Assembly (NCBI GenBank): GCA_000497125.2
Contig: CM035318.1
Coordinates: 1 to 64,000 of the forward strand
DNA: 64,000 nucleotides
Source of the DNA: Spironucleus salmonicida
Lineage: Eukaryota; Fornicata; Diplomonadida; Hexamitidae
Direction: 5' to 3'
The stretch's first letter is position 1; each line of letters opens with the position of its first letter. The translations under genes and the position numbers were made by a program. Shown here one piece after another: positions 28,801 to 41,500 of the stretch. Below the pieces are notes generated by a model that worked only from the letters and a program-made list of their open reading frames with translations, was not told the origin of the DNA and made no database searches.

Positions 28801-31800
28801 CAGTCTTCGGCATAGCCTGTGCTTGTACTCTACAGGTAAGAATACCCTTCCTAGTGCTACTTTGTACCTGGGCTCATAAGTGAATATGTATTAGTAAGCA
28901 TAGTAGTATATTATATAAATACAATAGTATATACTAAATATCCTTACAAGCACCACTCCCAATGCATATATACTACTAAACTCCAATTAAGATATTACTA
29001 TATATACTATAGTATTGCATTGTCATCAATCACTATCCCAGTACCACTCACGCCTGCCTTGGTGCTATCTATGGAACTACTTGGGGTCCAGTACTAGTGG
29101 TGCCCACTTCAGTAGCAGATAGTTATTAAAGATAGAATATACAAACAGTCTTCGGCATAGCCTGTGCTTGTACTCTACAGGTAAGAATACCCTTCCTAGT
29201 GTACTGTGCACCTGGGCTCATAAGTGAATATATATTAGTAAGCATAGTAGTATATTATATAAATACAATAGTATATACTAAATATCCTTATAGGCACCCA
29301 CTCCCAATGCATATATACTACTAAACTCCAATTAAGATATTCCTATATATACTATAGTATTGTATACTCATCAAGCACTATCCCAGTACCACTCACGCCT
29401 GCCTTGGTGCTATCTATGGAACTACTTGGGGTCCAGTACTAGTGGTGCCCACTTCAGTAGCAGATAGTTATTAAAGATAGAATACAAACAGTCTTCGGCA
29501 TAGCCTGTGCTTGTACTCTACAGGTAAGAATACCCTTCCTAGTGCTACTTTGTACCTGGGCTCATAAGTGAATATGTATTAGTAAGCATAGTAGTATATT
29601 ATATAAGTACAATAGTAATATACTAAATATCCTTACAAGCACCACTCCCAATGCATATATACTACTAAACTCCAATTAAGATATTACTATATATACTATA
29701 GTATTGCATACTCATCAAGCACTATGCCAGTACCACTCACGCCTGCCTTGGTGCTGTCTATGGAACTACTTGGGGTACCAGTACTAGTGGTACCCACTTC
29801 AGTAGCAGCCAGCTATGCCAAATATGAAGGTTAAGCCATTATACACTATGCCAACAGCATCGACTCAGGCTCGTAGCACCAAAATGTGGAAGGCCTAAGC
29901 TAGCATAAGGTCAGTCCTGTTCTTAATAAATTACGGTATTGCTACCTCGCTGGGTCCTGAACACCAGCTAGCGCTATCTCGTCACCCTGATAGCCACACT
30001 CTCGCTGACCTCGCTTTGGCAAAACTCATCCTGCGAGTCGTCGTTACCATTTAAAACTCATCCATCCCTATGCTTCTGTCTTAAGCAGCATACCGGGTGA
30101 GACTGCAGAGTATCATGTTTGATAGATTATGCATCATGCGGGTATTAAAGATAAAATACAAGCAGTCTTCGGCATAGCCTGTGCTTGCATTACTAGTGAG
30201 AATACCCTTCCTAGTGTACTGTGCACCTGGGCTCATAAGTGAATATATATTAGTAAGTATAGTAGTATATTCTATAAGTACAATAGTATATACTAAATAT
30301 CCTTACAAGCACCACTCCCAATGCATATATACTACTAAACTCCATTTAAGTTATTACTATATATACTATAGTATTGCATTGTCATCAAGCACTACGGCAG
30401 TACCACTCACGCCTACCTTAGCACTATCTATGGAAATACTTGGGGTACCAGTACTAGTGGTACCCAGTTCAGTAGCAGCCAGCTATGCCAAATATGAAGG
30501 TTAAGCCATTATACACTATGCCAACAGCATCGACTCAGGCTCGTAGCACCAAAATGTGGAAGGCCTAAGCTAGCATAAGGTCAGTCCTGTTCTTAATAAA
30601 TTACGGTATTGCTACCTCGCTGGGTCCTGAACACCAGCTAGCGCTATCTCGTCACCCTGATAGCCACACTCTCGCTGACCTCGCTTTGGCAAAACTCATC
30701 CTGCGAGTCGTCGTTACCATTTAAAACTCATCCATCCCTATGCTTCTGTCTTAAGCAGCATACCGGGTGAGACTGCAGAGTATCATGTTTGATAGATTAT
30801 GCATCATGCGGGTATTAAAGATAAAATACAAGCAGTCTTCGGCATAGCCTGTGCTTGCATTACTAGTGAGAATAGCCTTCTTAGTGTACTTTGCACCTGG
30901 GCTCATAAGTGAATATATATTAGTAAGCATAGTAGTATATTATATAAATACAATAGTAATATACTAAATATCCTTACAAGCACCACTCCCAATGCATATA
31001 TACTACTAAACTCCAATTAAGATATTACTATATATACTATAGTATTGCATTGTCATCAAGCACTATGCCAGTACCACTCATGCCTACCTTAGCACTATCT
31101 ATGGAAATACTTGGGGTACCAGTACTAGTGGTACCCAGTTCAGTAGCAGCCAGCTATGCCAAATATGAAGGTTAAGCCATTATACACTATGCCAACAGCA
31201 TCGACTCAGGCTCGTAGCACCAAAATGTGGAAGGCCTAAGCTAGCATAAGGTCAGTCCTGTTCTTAATAAATTACGGTATTGCTACCTCGCTGGGTCCTG
31301 AACACCAGCTAGCGCTATCTCGTCACCCTGATAGCCACACTCTCGCTGACCTCGCTTTGGCAAAACTCATCCTGCGAGTCGTCGTTACCATTTAAAACTC
31401 ATCCATCCCTATGCTTCTGTCTTAAGCAGCATACCGGGTGAGACTGCAGAGTATCATGTTTGATAGATTATGCATCATGCGGGTATTAAAGATAAAATAC
31501 AAGCAGTCTTCGGCATAGCCTGTGCTTGCATTACTAGTGAGAATAGCCTTCTTAGTGTACTTTGCACCTGGGCTCATAAGTGAATATATATTAGTAAGCA
31601 TAGTAGTATATTATATAAATACAATAGTATATACTAAATATCCTTACAAGCACCACTCCCAATGCATATATACTACTAAACTCCAATTAAGATATTACTA
31701 TATATACTATAGTATTGCATTGTCATCAATCACTATCCCAGTACCACTCACGCCTGCCTTGGTGCTATCTATGGAACTACTTGGGGTCCAGTACTAGTGG

Positions 31801-34036
31801 TGCCCACTTCAGTAGCAGATAGTTATTAAAGATAGAATACAAACAGTCTTCGGCATAGCCTGTGCTTGTACTCTACAGGTAAGAATACCCTTCCTAGTGT
31901 ACTGTGCACCTGGGCTCATAAGTGAATATGTATTAGTAAGCATAGTAGTATATTATATAAATACAATAGTATATACTAAATATCCTTACAAGCACCACTC
32001 CCAATGCATATATACTACTAAACTCCAATTAAGATATTACTATATATACTATAGTATTGCATACTCATCAAGCACTATGCCAGTACCACTCACGCCTGCC
32101 TTAGCACTATCTATGGAAATACTTGGGGTAGCAGTACTAGTGGTACCCACTTCAGTAGCAGATAGTTATTAAAGATAGAATACAAACAGTCTTCGGCATA
32201 GCCTGTGCTTGCATTACTAGTGAGAATACCCTTCTTAGTGTACTGTGCACCTGGGCTCATAAGTGAATATGTATTAGTAAGCATAGTAGTATATTATATA
32301 AATACAATAGTATATACTAAATATCCTTACAAGCACCACTCCCAATGCATATATACTACTAAACTCCAATTAAGATATTACTATATATACTATAGTATTG
32401 CATTGTCATCAATCACTATGCCAGTACCACTCACGCCTGCCTTGGTGCTGTCTATGGAACTACTTGGGGTCCAGTACTAGTGGTGCCCACTTCAGTAGCA
32501 GATAGTTATTAAAGATAGAATACAAACAGTCTTCGGCATAGCCTGTGCTTGTACTCTACAGGTAAGAATACCCTTCCTAGTGCTACTTTGTACCTGGGCT
32601 CATAAGTGAATATGTATTAGTAAGCATAGTAGTATATTATATAAGTACAATAGTAATATACTAAATATCCTTACAAGCACCACTCCCAATGCATATATAC
32701 TACTAAACTCCAATTAAGATATTACTATATATACTATAGTATTGTATACTCATCAAGCACTATCCCAGTACCACTCACGCCTGCCTTGGTGCTGTCTATG
32801 GAACTACTTGGGGTACCAGTACTAGTGGTACCCAGTTCAGTAGCAGCCAGCTATGCCAAATATGAAGGTTAAGCCATTATACACTATGCCAACAGCATCG
32901 ACTCAGGCTCGTAGCACCAAAATGTGGAAGGCCTAAGCTAGCATAAGGTCAGTCCTGTTCTTAATAAATTACGGTATTGCTACCTCGCTGGGTCCTGAAC
33001 ACCAGCTAGCGCTATCTCGTCACCCTGATAGCCACACTCTCGCTGACCTCGCTTTGGCAAAACTCATCCTGCGAGTCGTCGTTACCATTTAAAACTCATC
33101 CATCCCTATGCTTCTGTCTTAAGCAGCATACCGGGTGAGACTGCAGAGTATCATGTTTGATAGATTATGCATCATGCGGGTATTAAAGATAAAATACATG
33201 CAGTCTTCGGCATAGCCTGTGCTTGCATTACTAGTGAGAATACCCTTCCTAGTGTACTTTGTACCTGGGCTCATAAGTGAATATATATTAGTAAGCATAG
33301 TAGTATATTATATAAATACAATAGTATATACTAAATATCCTTACAAGCACCACTCCCAATGCATATATACTACTAAACTCCAATTAAGATATTACTATAT
33401 ATACTATAGTATTGCATTGTCATCAATCACTATCCCAGTACCACTCACGCCTGCCTTGGTGCTATCTATGGAACTACTTGGGGTCCAGTACTAGTGGTGC
33501 CCACTTCAGTAGCAGATAGTTATTAAAGATAGAATACAAACAGTCTTCGGCATAGCCTGTGCTTGTACTCTACAGGTAAGAATACCCTTCCTAGTGTACT
33601 GTGCACCTGGGCTCATAAGTGAATATATATTAGTAAGCATAGTAGTATATTATATAAATACAATAGTATATACTAAATATCCTTACAAGCACCACTCCCA
33701 ATGCATATATACTACTAAACTCCAATTAAGATATTACTATATATACTATAGTATTGCATACTCATCAAGCACTATGCCAGTACCACTCATGCCTACCTTA
33801 GCACTATCTATGGAAATACTTGGGGTACCAGTACTAGTGGTACCCAGTTCAGTAGCAGCCAGCTATGCCAAATATGAAGGTTAAGCCATTATACACTATG
33901 CCAACAGCATCGACTCAGGCTCGTAGCACCAAAATGTGGAAGGCCTAAGCTAGCATAAGGTCAGTCCTGTTCTTAATAAATTACGGTATTGCTACCTCGC
34001 TGGGTCCTGAACACCAGCTAGCGCTATCTCGTCACC

Positions 34037-35118
34037 GGCTAAAGCAAACATTAGAAAGCCAGCGGATACCTTTATTTCCAAACTTCCCAGCTAATTTATT
34101 CTTACAGGCGTGCTAAGTGCCTACCGGCAGAAGCATACTCCCCATCTAGTATATCTGCTTCGCTAAGTTCTACCCATATATTAAATATATATGATATTTA
34201 TATGTGAAAGGTAATGTAGAATTACTGCTAGTATTACTACTATAAGAACTTACTACCACCATTGTACCGAAAGTGTTATTTAATAGCAGAATACACTAAG
34301 TCCAATATTGTGCTTCCATGCCCAAGAATGTAGGACCCAATATCAAAACTTATTGGCAACCGAGGCATCGTCTTGTACTTAACGAAATAAGAGTTTGCAA
34401 TACATTTGATGCCTAAAACCTCCCAGTAATGCTGTAGCGAAATAGAACGATTAGCTCTATACGCAAGTTTTCATATCCATCGAACCCATCAGAAGCTAAA
34501 CTATAGTATGCTCGCTCTGGGTATGATATCCATATGCAATTTTAATCTCTTGTTTTTGACTTTCTGATTAACTTTCCCTTCTCCGTCGCTGTATTAGATT
34601 GCTTTTTCGAACACAGTATCTTTGTGTTTTGATATTATTATAACTATATATATTCATACTAAATACTATTATAAATAGTTCAGGGTAGCAATATACTCCC
34701 TAACCTCGTTATATACAAATTCGTCTAATAGAATATATTCCGATATGTTTCTATTGGGGTATAGTATAATGCGGCAGATGGGGATCCTACCGTGATATTA
34801 AAGGTAGCTCTTCGTTCGTGCTTTAATCTTACCCTAGCTCTTGCTAGCTAGCAACTAGCTGCTTGAGGACGCTAGCTAACTAACTTACCGAACTTAGTAT
34901 TTCACTAGTGCGTGCTAGCCTAGTATATCTATTATCATATATATCCTCTGGGCATAACCAATATAGGCTCAGTGCTAAAGTGTAAATAGTATATATTCTG
35001 CATTCTCTAAATTATATTATATATTTATGCATTATATTCTATACAACTATCTCATATTCGAGTCAACCGTAGTTTATCTGTGCATGCCCCACTGTTAGCA
35101 TGAACCGGAGGCAGCAGC
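34037..35118. other. Intergenic flank of the satellite, no gene seen
   Basis: Unique DNA of mixed composition that begins exactly where the last B block is cut. It includes a CTAGC/GCTAG-rich stretch around 34840-34890 (GCTAGCTAGC is self-complementary). No ORF with protein-like character, tRNA or rRNA was recognised in either code. Confidence 0.5.
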
Positions 35119-35505
35119 TCAGGCATCCTGATATGCATCAAAATAACAGTGCTCGCCTGAAGATCGCTGGGAGAGCAGCATATTAGTTTAGGTGGGGGTG
35201 TGGGGTTAGCTCTTAATTCTGCTCAATGTGAAAGGCCTCCAGTCCAATGTATCAGTTCCATGCCAACTATCAGGTGCACCTGCTGCCTGATTGGTGTGAG
35301 TCAGTGCTGGTATGCGGATGATGGGAGCACTTACTGCATTAGGACACCAGGTGGTCTTTAACGGTTTACCGATTCTATAATATGTGGTTGAGCACCAGCC
35401 TGAGTGCCGATGAACTGCAGGCTGGTGCGGAATGAAGATTGTGGGTTGAGTGTTATAATTCTGTTTCAAATACTATTCTTACAAGTAGATTTTAAAAAGA
35501 TACAT
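35119..35505 (-). CDS. Small ORF in a GC-rich island, 128 aa, doubtful
   Basis: With TAR as Gln, an ATG at 35505 opens a 128-codon frame to TGA at 35119. The inner part (35206-35469) is also open in the standard code. The predicted protein is rich in Pro, Thr, His and Trp and resembles no family I know. The island is far richer in G+C than the surrounding DNA, so it may be a fragment of another repeat, a non-coding RNA gene or acquired DNA rather than a gene. At this base composition 128 codons without TGA can occur by chance. Low confidence. Confidence 0.25.
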
Positions 35506-36310
35506 GATATGTTATATTCAGTGGGATGAAGTATGAGTTTCCATATCTTTTATCTGTATGTGGGTGTGTTATATTTTTATGAAGCAGTAGCAAAGGTAAA
35601 TACGAGTATTATATAGTAGCTTGCATCTCGACCCCACAAGGTAGATTAATTTAAATCAACTTAATTAGAGATAGTATGTTCTTTGAAGCAAAGTAATTTA
35701 ACTAGCCTAAGTTGAGTTTCTCATATGATACTAGGAACTATTGGTGGTAAATACCAATCAGCTAAGATCAGAAATATGTTTAAAAATAAACTGTTAAAAT
35801 AATTTAACAACAAAAATACTTGATTTAACTTACTGTCTTTTACATGTCTATGCAATGCAGTATGACATATATATCAATTTACTGAAAATACATCATACGC
35901 ATCAAATTGGTGGCCGGTACATGCACCAAACCATGGATCTATTGATGTGGCAGTAAACTACTTCGAATGAAATTTTGTCTGCTGTAATATATGCTATTGA
36001 ATAAGCATATTACTGAAAGACGCTTAGTGGCAATGTAAAATTATCTAGCAGCCTACAATTCTTCATAAGAAAGTACTGGCATTGCTTATTAATAATAAAT
36101 AAATTGCATATATGTATAGTTTCAAATATAACAGAATTATAGAGCAACGGCCGACTCGAGACATGATAACCTGGTTTTGTTGTATTTGAAAGTTGGTAGT
36201 CCATAGATTTTAATTGTCATCGGTAATTATATTAACAATACCTAGTAGTAAGTAGTGCATTCCATCCAAATTATTTTACATCTACGATTTTGAAAAAATA
36301 TTTTATGTTC

Positions 36311-36601
36311 TCAACGCTAATCGTAAAATAATTTATGTTTTATTGAAAATAGAAAAGGCTAAACCATGAGGATGGTATGGGCTTCTTACTACTTACCCAG
36401 TCCCATATTTGTTTTATAGAATACCCATGTATGGTTAAATTGACTCTCGGCGAATGTAAAGCATTTTATTATGGATTCCTTCATATTCATGAATAATAAA
36501 TAATCATAATTGCAATCTATCGTCCTACCGGAAATAGGTTTATTACTAAGCAAAGAGCAGTTATATTCATACCTCCTTGTCATGATATATAGTATTTTCA
36601 T
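36311..36601 (-). CDS. Small hypothetical protein, 96 aa
   Basis: ATG at 36601 to TGA at 36311 under the TAR=Gln code; the first 70 codons contain no TAR codon. The predicted protein is basic with several Tyr, Cys and Phe residues and has no recognisable domain or signal. The length is within the range expected by chance in this AT-rich DNA. It is listed because it is the best small frame in a 3-kb gene-poor interval. Confidence 0.25.
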
Positions 36602-36748
36602 TCTTCATATGTCAGCAAACATGTGACAAAAAATAAATATTTCCCATATTATTAACCATGAGGAGTATAGTTACACTATAAACGTAAATAATGATATTTG
36701 TCCTAAAACTATATATTTGACATAGTTTGCAGCTTGTTAAGTTTCCAA

Positions 36749-36921
36749 TCACCTATACCAAATATTTAATTTATTAATGTTGATGAGCTCGTCTTGATCT
36801 AATTACAGTATGTGTTCGATTTCATCCAGGTGCAGTATCTTCTAGTATTTTGTCATAGTTGTCGTTTTGTACTGAAGTTTCAATCTTCGTATTGTTCACC
36901 TGGAATAGTTTCACCTTGCAT
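36749..36921 (-). pseudogene. Probable frame-broken gene relic
   Basis: On the minus strand three short protein-like segments follow each other in different frames. The first begins at the ATG at 36921 and ends with ...GEQYED before TGA. A second acidic piece (VQNDNYDKILEDT) follows in the next frame. The third (LDEIEHILQLDQDELININK) is in another frame and ends with TGA at 36749. The upstream frame stays open to about 37005 without an ATG. The codon character differs from the surrounding AT-rich DNA. I read this as the decayed 3' part of a gene with two frameshifts. Chance or a spliced structure cannot be excluded. Confidence 0.35.
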
Positions 36922-38575
36922 GTAAATAACTATGTCAGTTTGTTGTTTTAGCTCAATGTTATTTTGCTAATTAATACCAAAATTACAACTGTTGTTAAAA
37001 CAGAAACTCAGTCATCGCATGCAATAAATTATCATAAAGATGGGAATATGCTCTAACCCTAATTGGATGTATACGTAAATAAGATACTCTTAAATCAAAT
37101 CCTATTCAGCATAATCAGACTTAATGCATGCTACGTAAAACCTTATAATAATTTATCGGTGAAATATAATATCATCAAACGAACCACAATACTCACATAT
37201 AAAATAAAACTACATGCTAAATTAGAACTGATGTAAATAATCTGATACTTATTATAGAATTCTATACTACCATACATAGTGTACCGGTACTAGATATAAA
37301 CTATAAGTTAAACTAGTTTCATCTAATTTTACAAGTTATCAAAACTCCAAACTATACAATTTACTTATTCATCCTCTATATGTTTATCTTATAACTATTT
37401 ATAAAATATTAAAACTTGGCTAAACCAATAAATATATATGAATAAGTGTCCCGATAACAACTAAAAAATATTATACCATGTGTAAATCCTTAAACATTGA
37501 ATCTACTAATTGGAGTTCCTAATATTAGGATATAAATCTATTAATTATTTTAATGACGGTTTCCGTGTCTAATGTTTGGTAATTTAATACCTATTTTATT
37601 TGAATCAGAATTGTGGCATCAAAAATATGACTAAGTATTATGATTATCTACTTGTGAACACTTATAAAATTATTAATATTTATATGGCTTACTTCATTGT
37701 CTGATTTCCTAGTCGATATCTCCATATAAAAACCCTATCATTAATATTAAATTTGAATTTACTTTTCTAAAACTGAAACTGGATAATATATTTCAACAAA
37801 TAATAAAATTAAGGTCATATAATTTTGAGTGTTTCCTTTCATAAATAAAATATCAATTGTGCTACAGAATACATATTATTTGGGTATTTTCATAAAAATA
37901 AAACTTGAATATTTAAAACATTTACAATACCAAGAATAATAAATCTTAACATTGGATGCTGATATAGTAAGATATCTTAACTTTTTATGCTATGATGTAA
38001 TTTTGATAACATAATAACATATTAAAGGTGGAATTATTAACTGTAATAAAATATGTAGCGCAGAATATATAAATATAAAATGATTTATAGGTATTCATAT
38101 AAAATTAAATTACATCATTAATATATGATTGTTATTATAATTATATTATCTAATAATTATTATCAATATTCATTAATAGAAACGTAATTGACCCTAATTT
38201 GAGGTGAAAATTAAATAGTTATAATATAGTACTATGGTTACTATTTAAATTAGCTGCCCTTAAGAATTTTACTCAAGCATTAAGCCCACACATATTTTAT
38301 GGATAATTGTAATAATCGCATACTAGTGTACCATTGTATCTTATGCAAATTTAAGAAGATTGATGTCAGACAATTGAATCTAAAAAGTAGTTTACCAATT
38401 GTTTTTATCAACTACTGCTTTATAATATACTATAAATTTATTTCAGGTATGATATATAATAACAACTTTCGTTTTACTTTTTTGGTACTTATACAAAAAA
38501 TATCGTTTTAAATATTTATTTATATTGTTTACTAATAATATTAATATTTTAAATACGAAAAATATTGAAAGCTGA

Positions 38576-41500
38576 TCATTTTTTCTTAGTCTTTGGCGAG
38601 CAATATTCTACCTTTTTTGAACCAGCTTATTCTACTCTAATCTTAGCTTATTCTTGTTTAATTTTTTCTTGTTCTATAACTCGTATTTCAGCCTTTAATT
38701 TCTACGCTTCTTCCTCTTTTTACTTTTCAAACTCAGTTTCAGCTAATCTGAGCTACTCTTATCTCTATTTTTCTTCTGCTTAATCTTACTCAAACATATC
38801 ATCCATATCATCTCCCAATTCGCCCATAACAAGGTCCCCTACGGCTTCCCATTTTTCGATCATTGAATTATTAACACAATCAAATCCTTCGAAAATTATC
38901 AATTATGAAGATTCTCCTAGTTCTTTAAATTAGTTTAAAATTAAATATTCTCCTCGCCACTTAAGAATACCAGCATTAGCTTGCAAAACAATTGCCTTTT
39001 CAATAGTTTCTGGTTAATCTCTCAGCAAATTGCAGAGTTTTTATGAATAAAGAGCATCTAGGGCAGCTTTTTAAAATTTTGAATTTTCATCGAATCCTAC
39101 AAATACAGGATCTAGTGAATCTAGAGGTTTCTACTTTAACCTGTGAACAAATTTAATTAGTAAATCTAGCATTTAACAGCTTTCAAATTATATTATTTTA
39201 GATAATGCATATTTGAAATTCTTCTCGATATACTAGGGGCCATATTATTTCAATACAATAAAAGCAGAATTGCTAATAATTTGCATACTTATATCAATGA
39301 ATGAATCGCCAAATCTATTATCTGAGTAATCAACAACATAATCTTTCTTTTACGTAATAAATTATACAATCTCTAATGATGTATACGGTAGAATATGCAT
39401 TACAGTGCTGCCTCTTGGAATATATTTTCCACATATAATTGCATCTCGCCACACAACAGAATATTTCTCAGTTCTAAATTTCTCCTTCACACGATTAAAG
39501 TTCTTCTCCAGCATATCTTTAACTAAACAGTTTTAGAAATCTTTACTTCCTGCATTTCCAATTGATTTTGTGATTTCATCTAAATCCTTTCCATTGATAA
39601 AAGTTTAACCACATTTTTTAAAGAGTGCTTTATAAACATCTTTACTATAATAAAATTTAGCAATGTATATATAAATATCTTAAATTTTCAAGTTTGACTA
39701 CAACATAGAAATGGCTGTTTACTCTGAAATATTACGCTAGTATAATTATGAAATAATATCGTTTTTATTGTTTTAAATACAGTAATTTATTTAATTTGAG
39801 TCCATCTATGTGCATGGAAAACGATCTGCAAAAATAAAATAGTAAGCAGAATCTTTGGGGATAGAAACTGAATTTGGAAATTATTTTTCTAGGTTAAACA
39901 TAACCGCAAATTAAATTGGCTGTGTTTAAGCGCGTAAAATAACTTCTTATTAAGAAATAACATAAGACACATCATTTTATAGATATATTTTTCCTTCTTT
40001 TTCTATCAAAATTCTTATATTATCTATATTATTTGCTTAAATTGCATAGAATAAGCCTGTGAACCCATTATAAATTTTACTCTTTGGGTCTGAGAATCGC
40101 TGATCAGGAAGACCAATAAAGCGTTCTAGGCCAGTTATTTTTTCTGTTGCACAACTAATATAATAGTTGGTTTATTCATCAGATTATTATTTTATATGTT
40201 TAGGATAGTCTATTTTTGTTTTTGTATCTGATATCCTCATAACATGTTATTTTTGAGTATATTCTAACTATTTTTTCTCTTCTTCTGCTAATAAAATAAT
40301 AAATTAATCCTCTCCAATCGTTTACTTAAGTGTCTTTTAATCTCTTTCTAACAAAAAAAATTTACTGTCTCTAGTTTATTATTCATTAAATTTATTAGAT
40401 TGCACAACATATCTATGAAATGCAATAGAACCATTAATTTTTTCTACTATTTTTTAATATAACACGGTCTACTAATTTTGTTCTAGCAAATTAAGTAGCT
40501 TTTATTCAGAAGTACATGAGATCCAGAGTCTTACTATAGTCTCATTATAAATATTGTTTTCTAATAAATAATTGATGAAAAAGTTATTCGATTCAATTTC
40601 TTTCCTCAAATTTACCTATTAAGTATCATAAAGTTTTTCTATAATTTCAAATTTATTTAATAACACTAATAGTTTAAAACCTGTTGTTCCACGCTCTAGT
40701 TATAAAGTTTCGTAAAAAGTTTCAAACTAGAGCATAAAATTATGTTCTAATTTATAAAGATAAAATATTCTTTCAGAATTTTATTTAGTAATAGCATAAA
40801 ATAATGCCGAAAATCCATAGTAAATATTTTTTCCATTAGACTTACGCTAATCAGAAGTATTCTTATACTTGACTAATGTATAATCAAAATTACCATTATT
40901 TTAAGCTTGTTCGAACCATATTGATTATTGGTGAGTATTAAAGTCAAATGAAATTGTTAATTTCTTATTTGGATTAATGTAGTCAAAAAATAACTGTTCA
41001 AGTTGCTCTTGAGAATCTTTTGAATAATACTAGCAAAATTTCTTGTCAAAATTAGAGTTTAGTAGTTTCTATGCAATATATTTATCCAAAATATATTTTG
41101 TTTAATCCTTGGATACTTAATTAATCAATATTTAATTAAACGGTTGTGTTAATGCAGAAATAATTATCTGTTATTTTTGAGAATTTTATAGCAAAAACTC
41201 TAGCTATTTTTGCTTATTGTGAGTTACACAGGCATACAATATTTACTAAACCATAAAAATATTATCTTGCTCATATTCAAAAAATTTTTTGCTAAAATTG
41301 TAATCTTAGCATATAGATAAGGCACAAAATGAATTTTCATAATCAAGTTATTTTGCTTTATAATACGATTCAATAAGCTAAAGATGAGGTGAATTGATTA
41401 ATTTTGCAAAATGAAGTGCTTAAAATCCTTCAGGTACAAATAAAAATTTCTAATTTTCATAAATAATTATATTCTATTAAATAGGTTTATTCCATTATTT

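Larger units (their letters stand above)
5860..34036 (+). repeat. 28-kb satellite array of A and B repeat units
   Basis: A head-to-tail array, all in one orientation. I counted 62 A-type monomers by the recurring CAGTCTTCGGCATAGCCTGT and 21 B-type blocks by GGAAGGCCTAAGCTAGCATA. Between successive B blocks the numbers of A monomers are 1,2,5,2,5,1,2,1,2,5,4,2,6,1,3,1,11,1,1,4,2. The left edge (5860-5990) is a decayed B copy. The right edge at 34036 cuts a B block abruptly in mid-unit. Copies differ by a limited set of recurring variants shuffled between units, which implies gene conversion or unequal exchange. Frame-changing 1-2 bp indels are common, so the short ORFs found in every unit are not conserved as protein. 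A centromeric, subtelomeric or heterochromatic satellite is possible; nothing here decides among them. Confidence 0.97.
35506..38575. other. Gene-poor AT-rich stretch
   Basis: About 3 kb of AT-rich DNA. Apart from a possible 96-aa ORF at 36311-36601 and a frame-broken gene relic at 36749-36921, I see only ORFs of a length expected by chance when TGA is the sole stop (for example 35902-36204 on the minus strand and 38299-38511 on the plus strand). No RNA gene or mobile element was recognised. Confidence 0.5.

Noticed and set aside
6664-33884. Dozens of 66-125 codon plus-strand ORFs with near-identical hydrophobic proteins
   Set aside because: They are frames of the A monomer. Frame-changing 1-2 bp indels are common among copies and many apparent starts are not ATG, so no frame is under selection.
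5860-34036. CRISPR array
   Set aside because: Units are 340-360 bp tandem monomers without unique spacers, in a eukaryotic genome.
35902-36204. 100-codon minus-strand ORF under the TAR=Gln code
   Set aside because: The length is expected by chance, with no protein-like features or conserved end signal.
38565-38783. 72-codon plus-strand ORF rich in Ser, Phe and Tyr
   Set aside because: Complement of the Lys/Glu-rich C-terminal coiled coil of the ankyrin-like protein.
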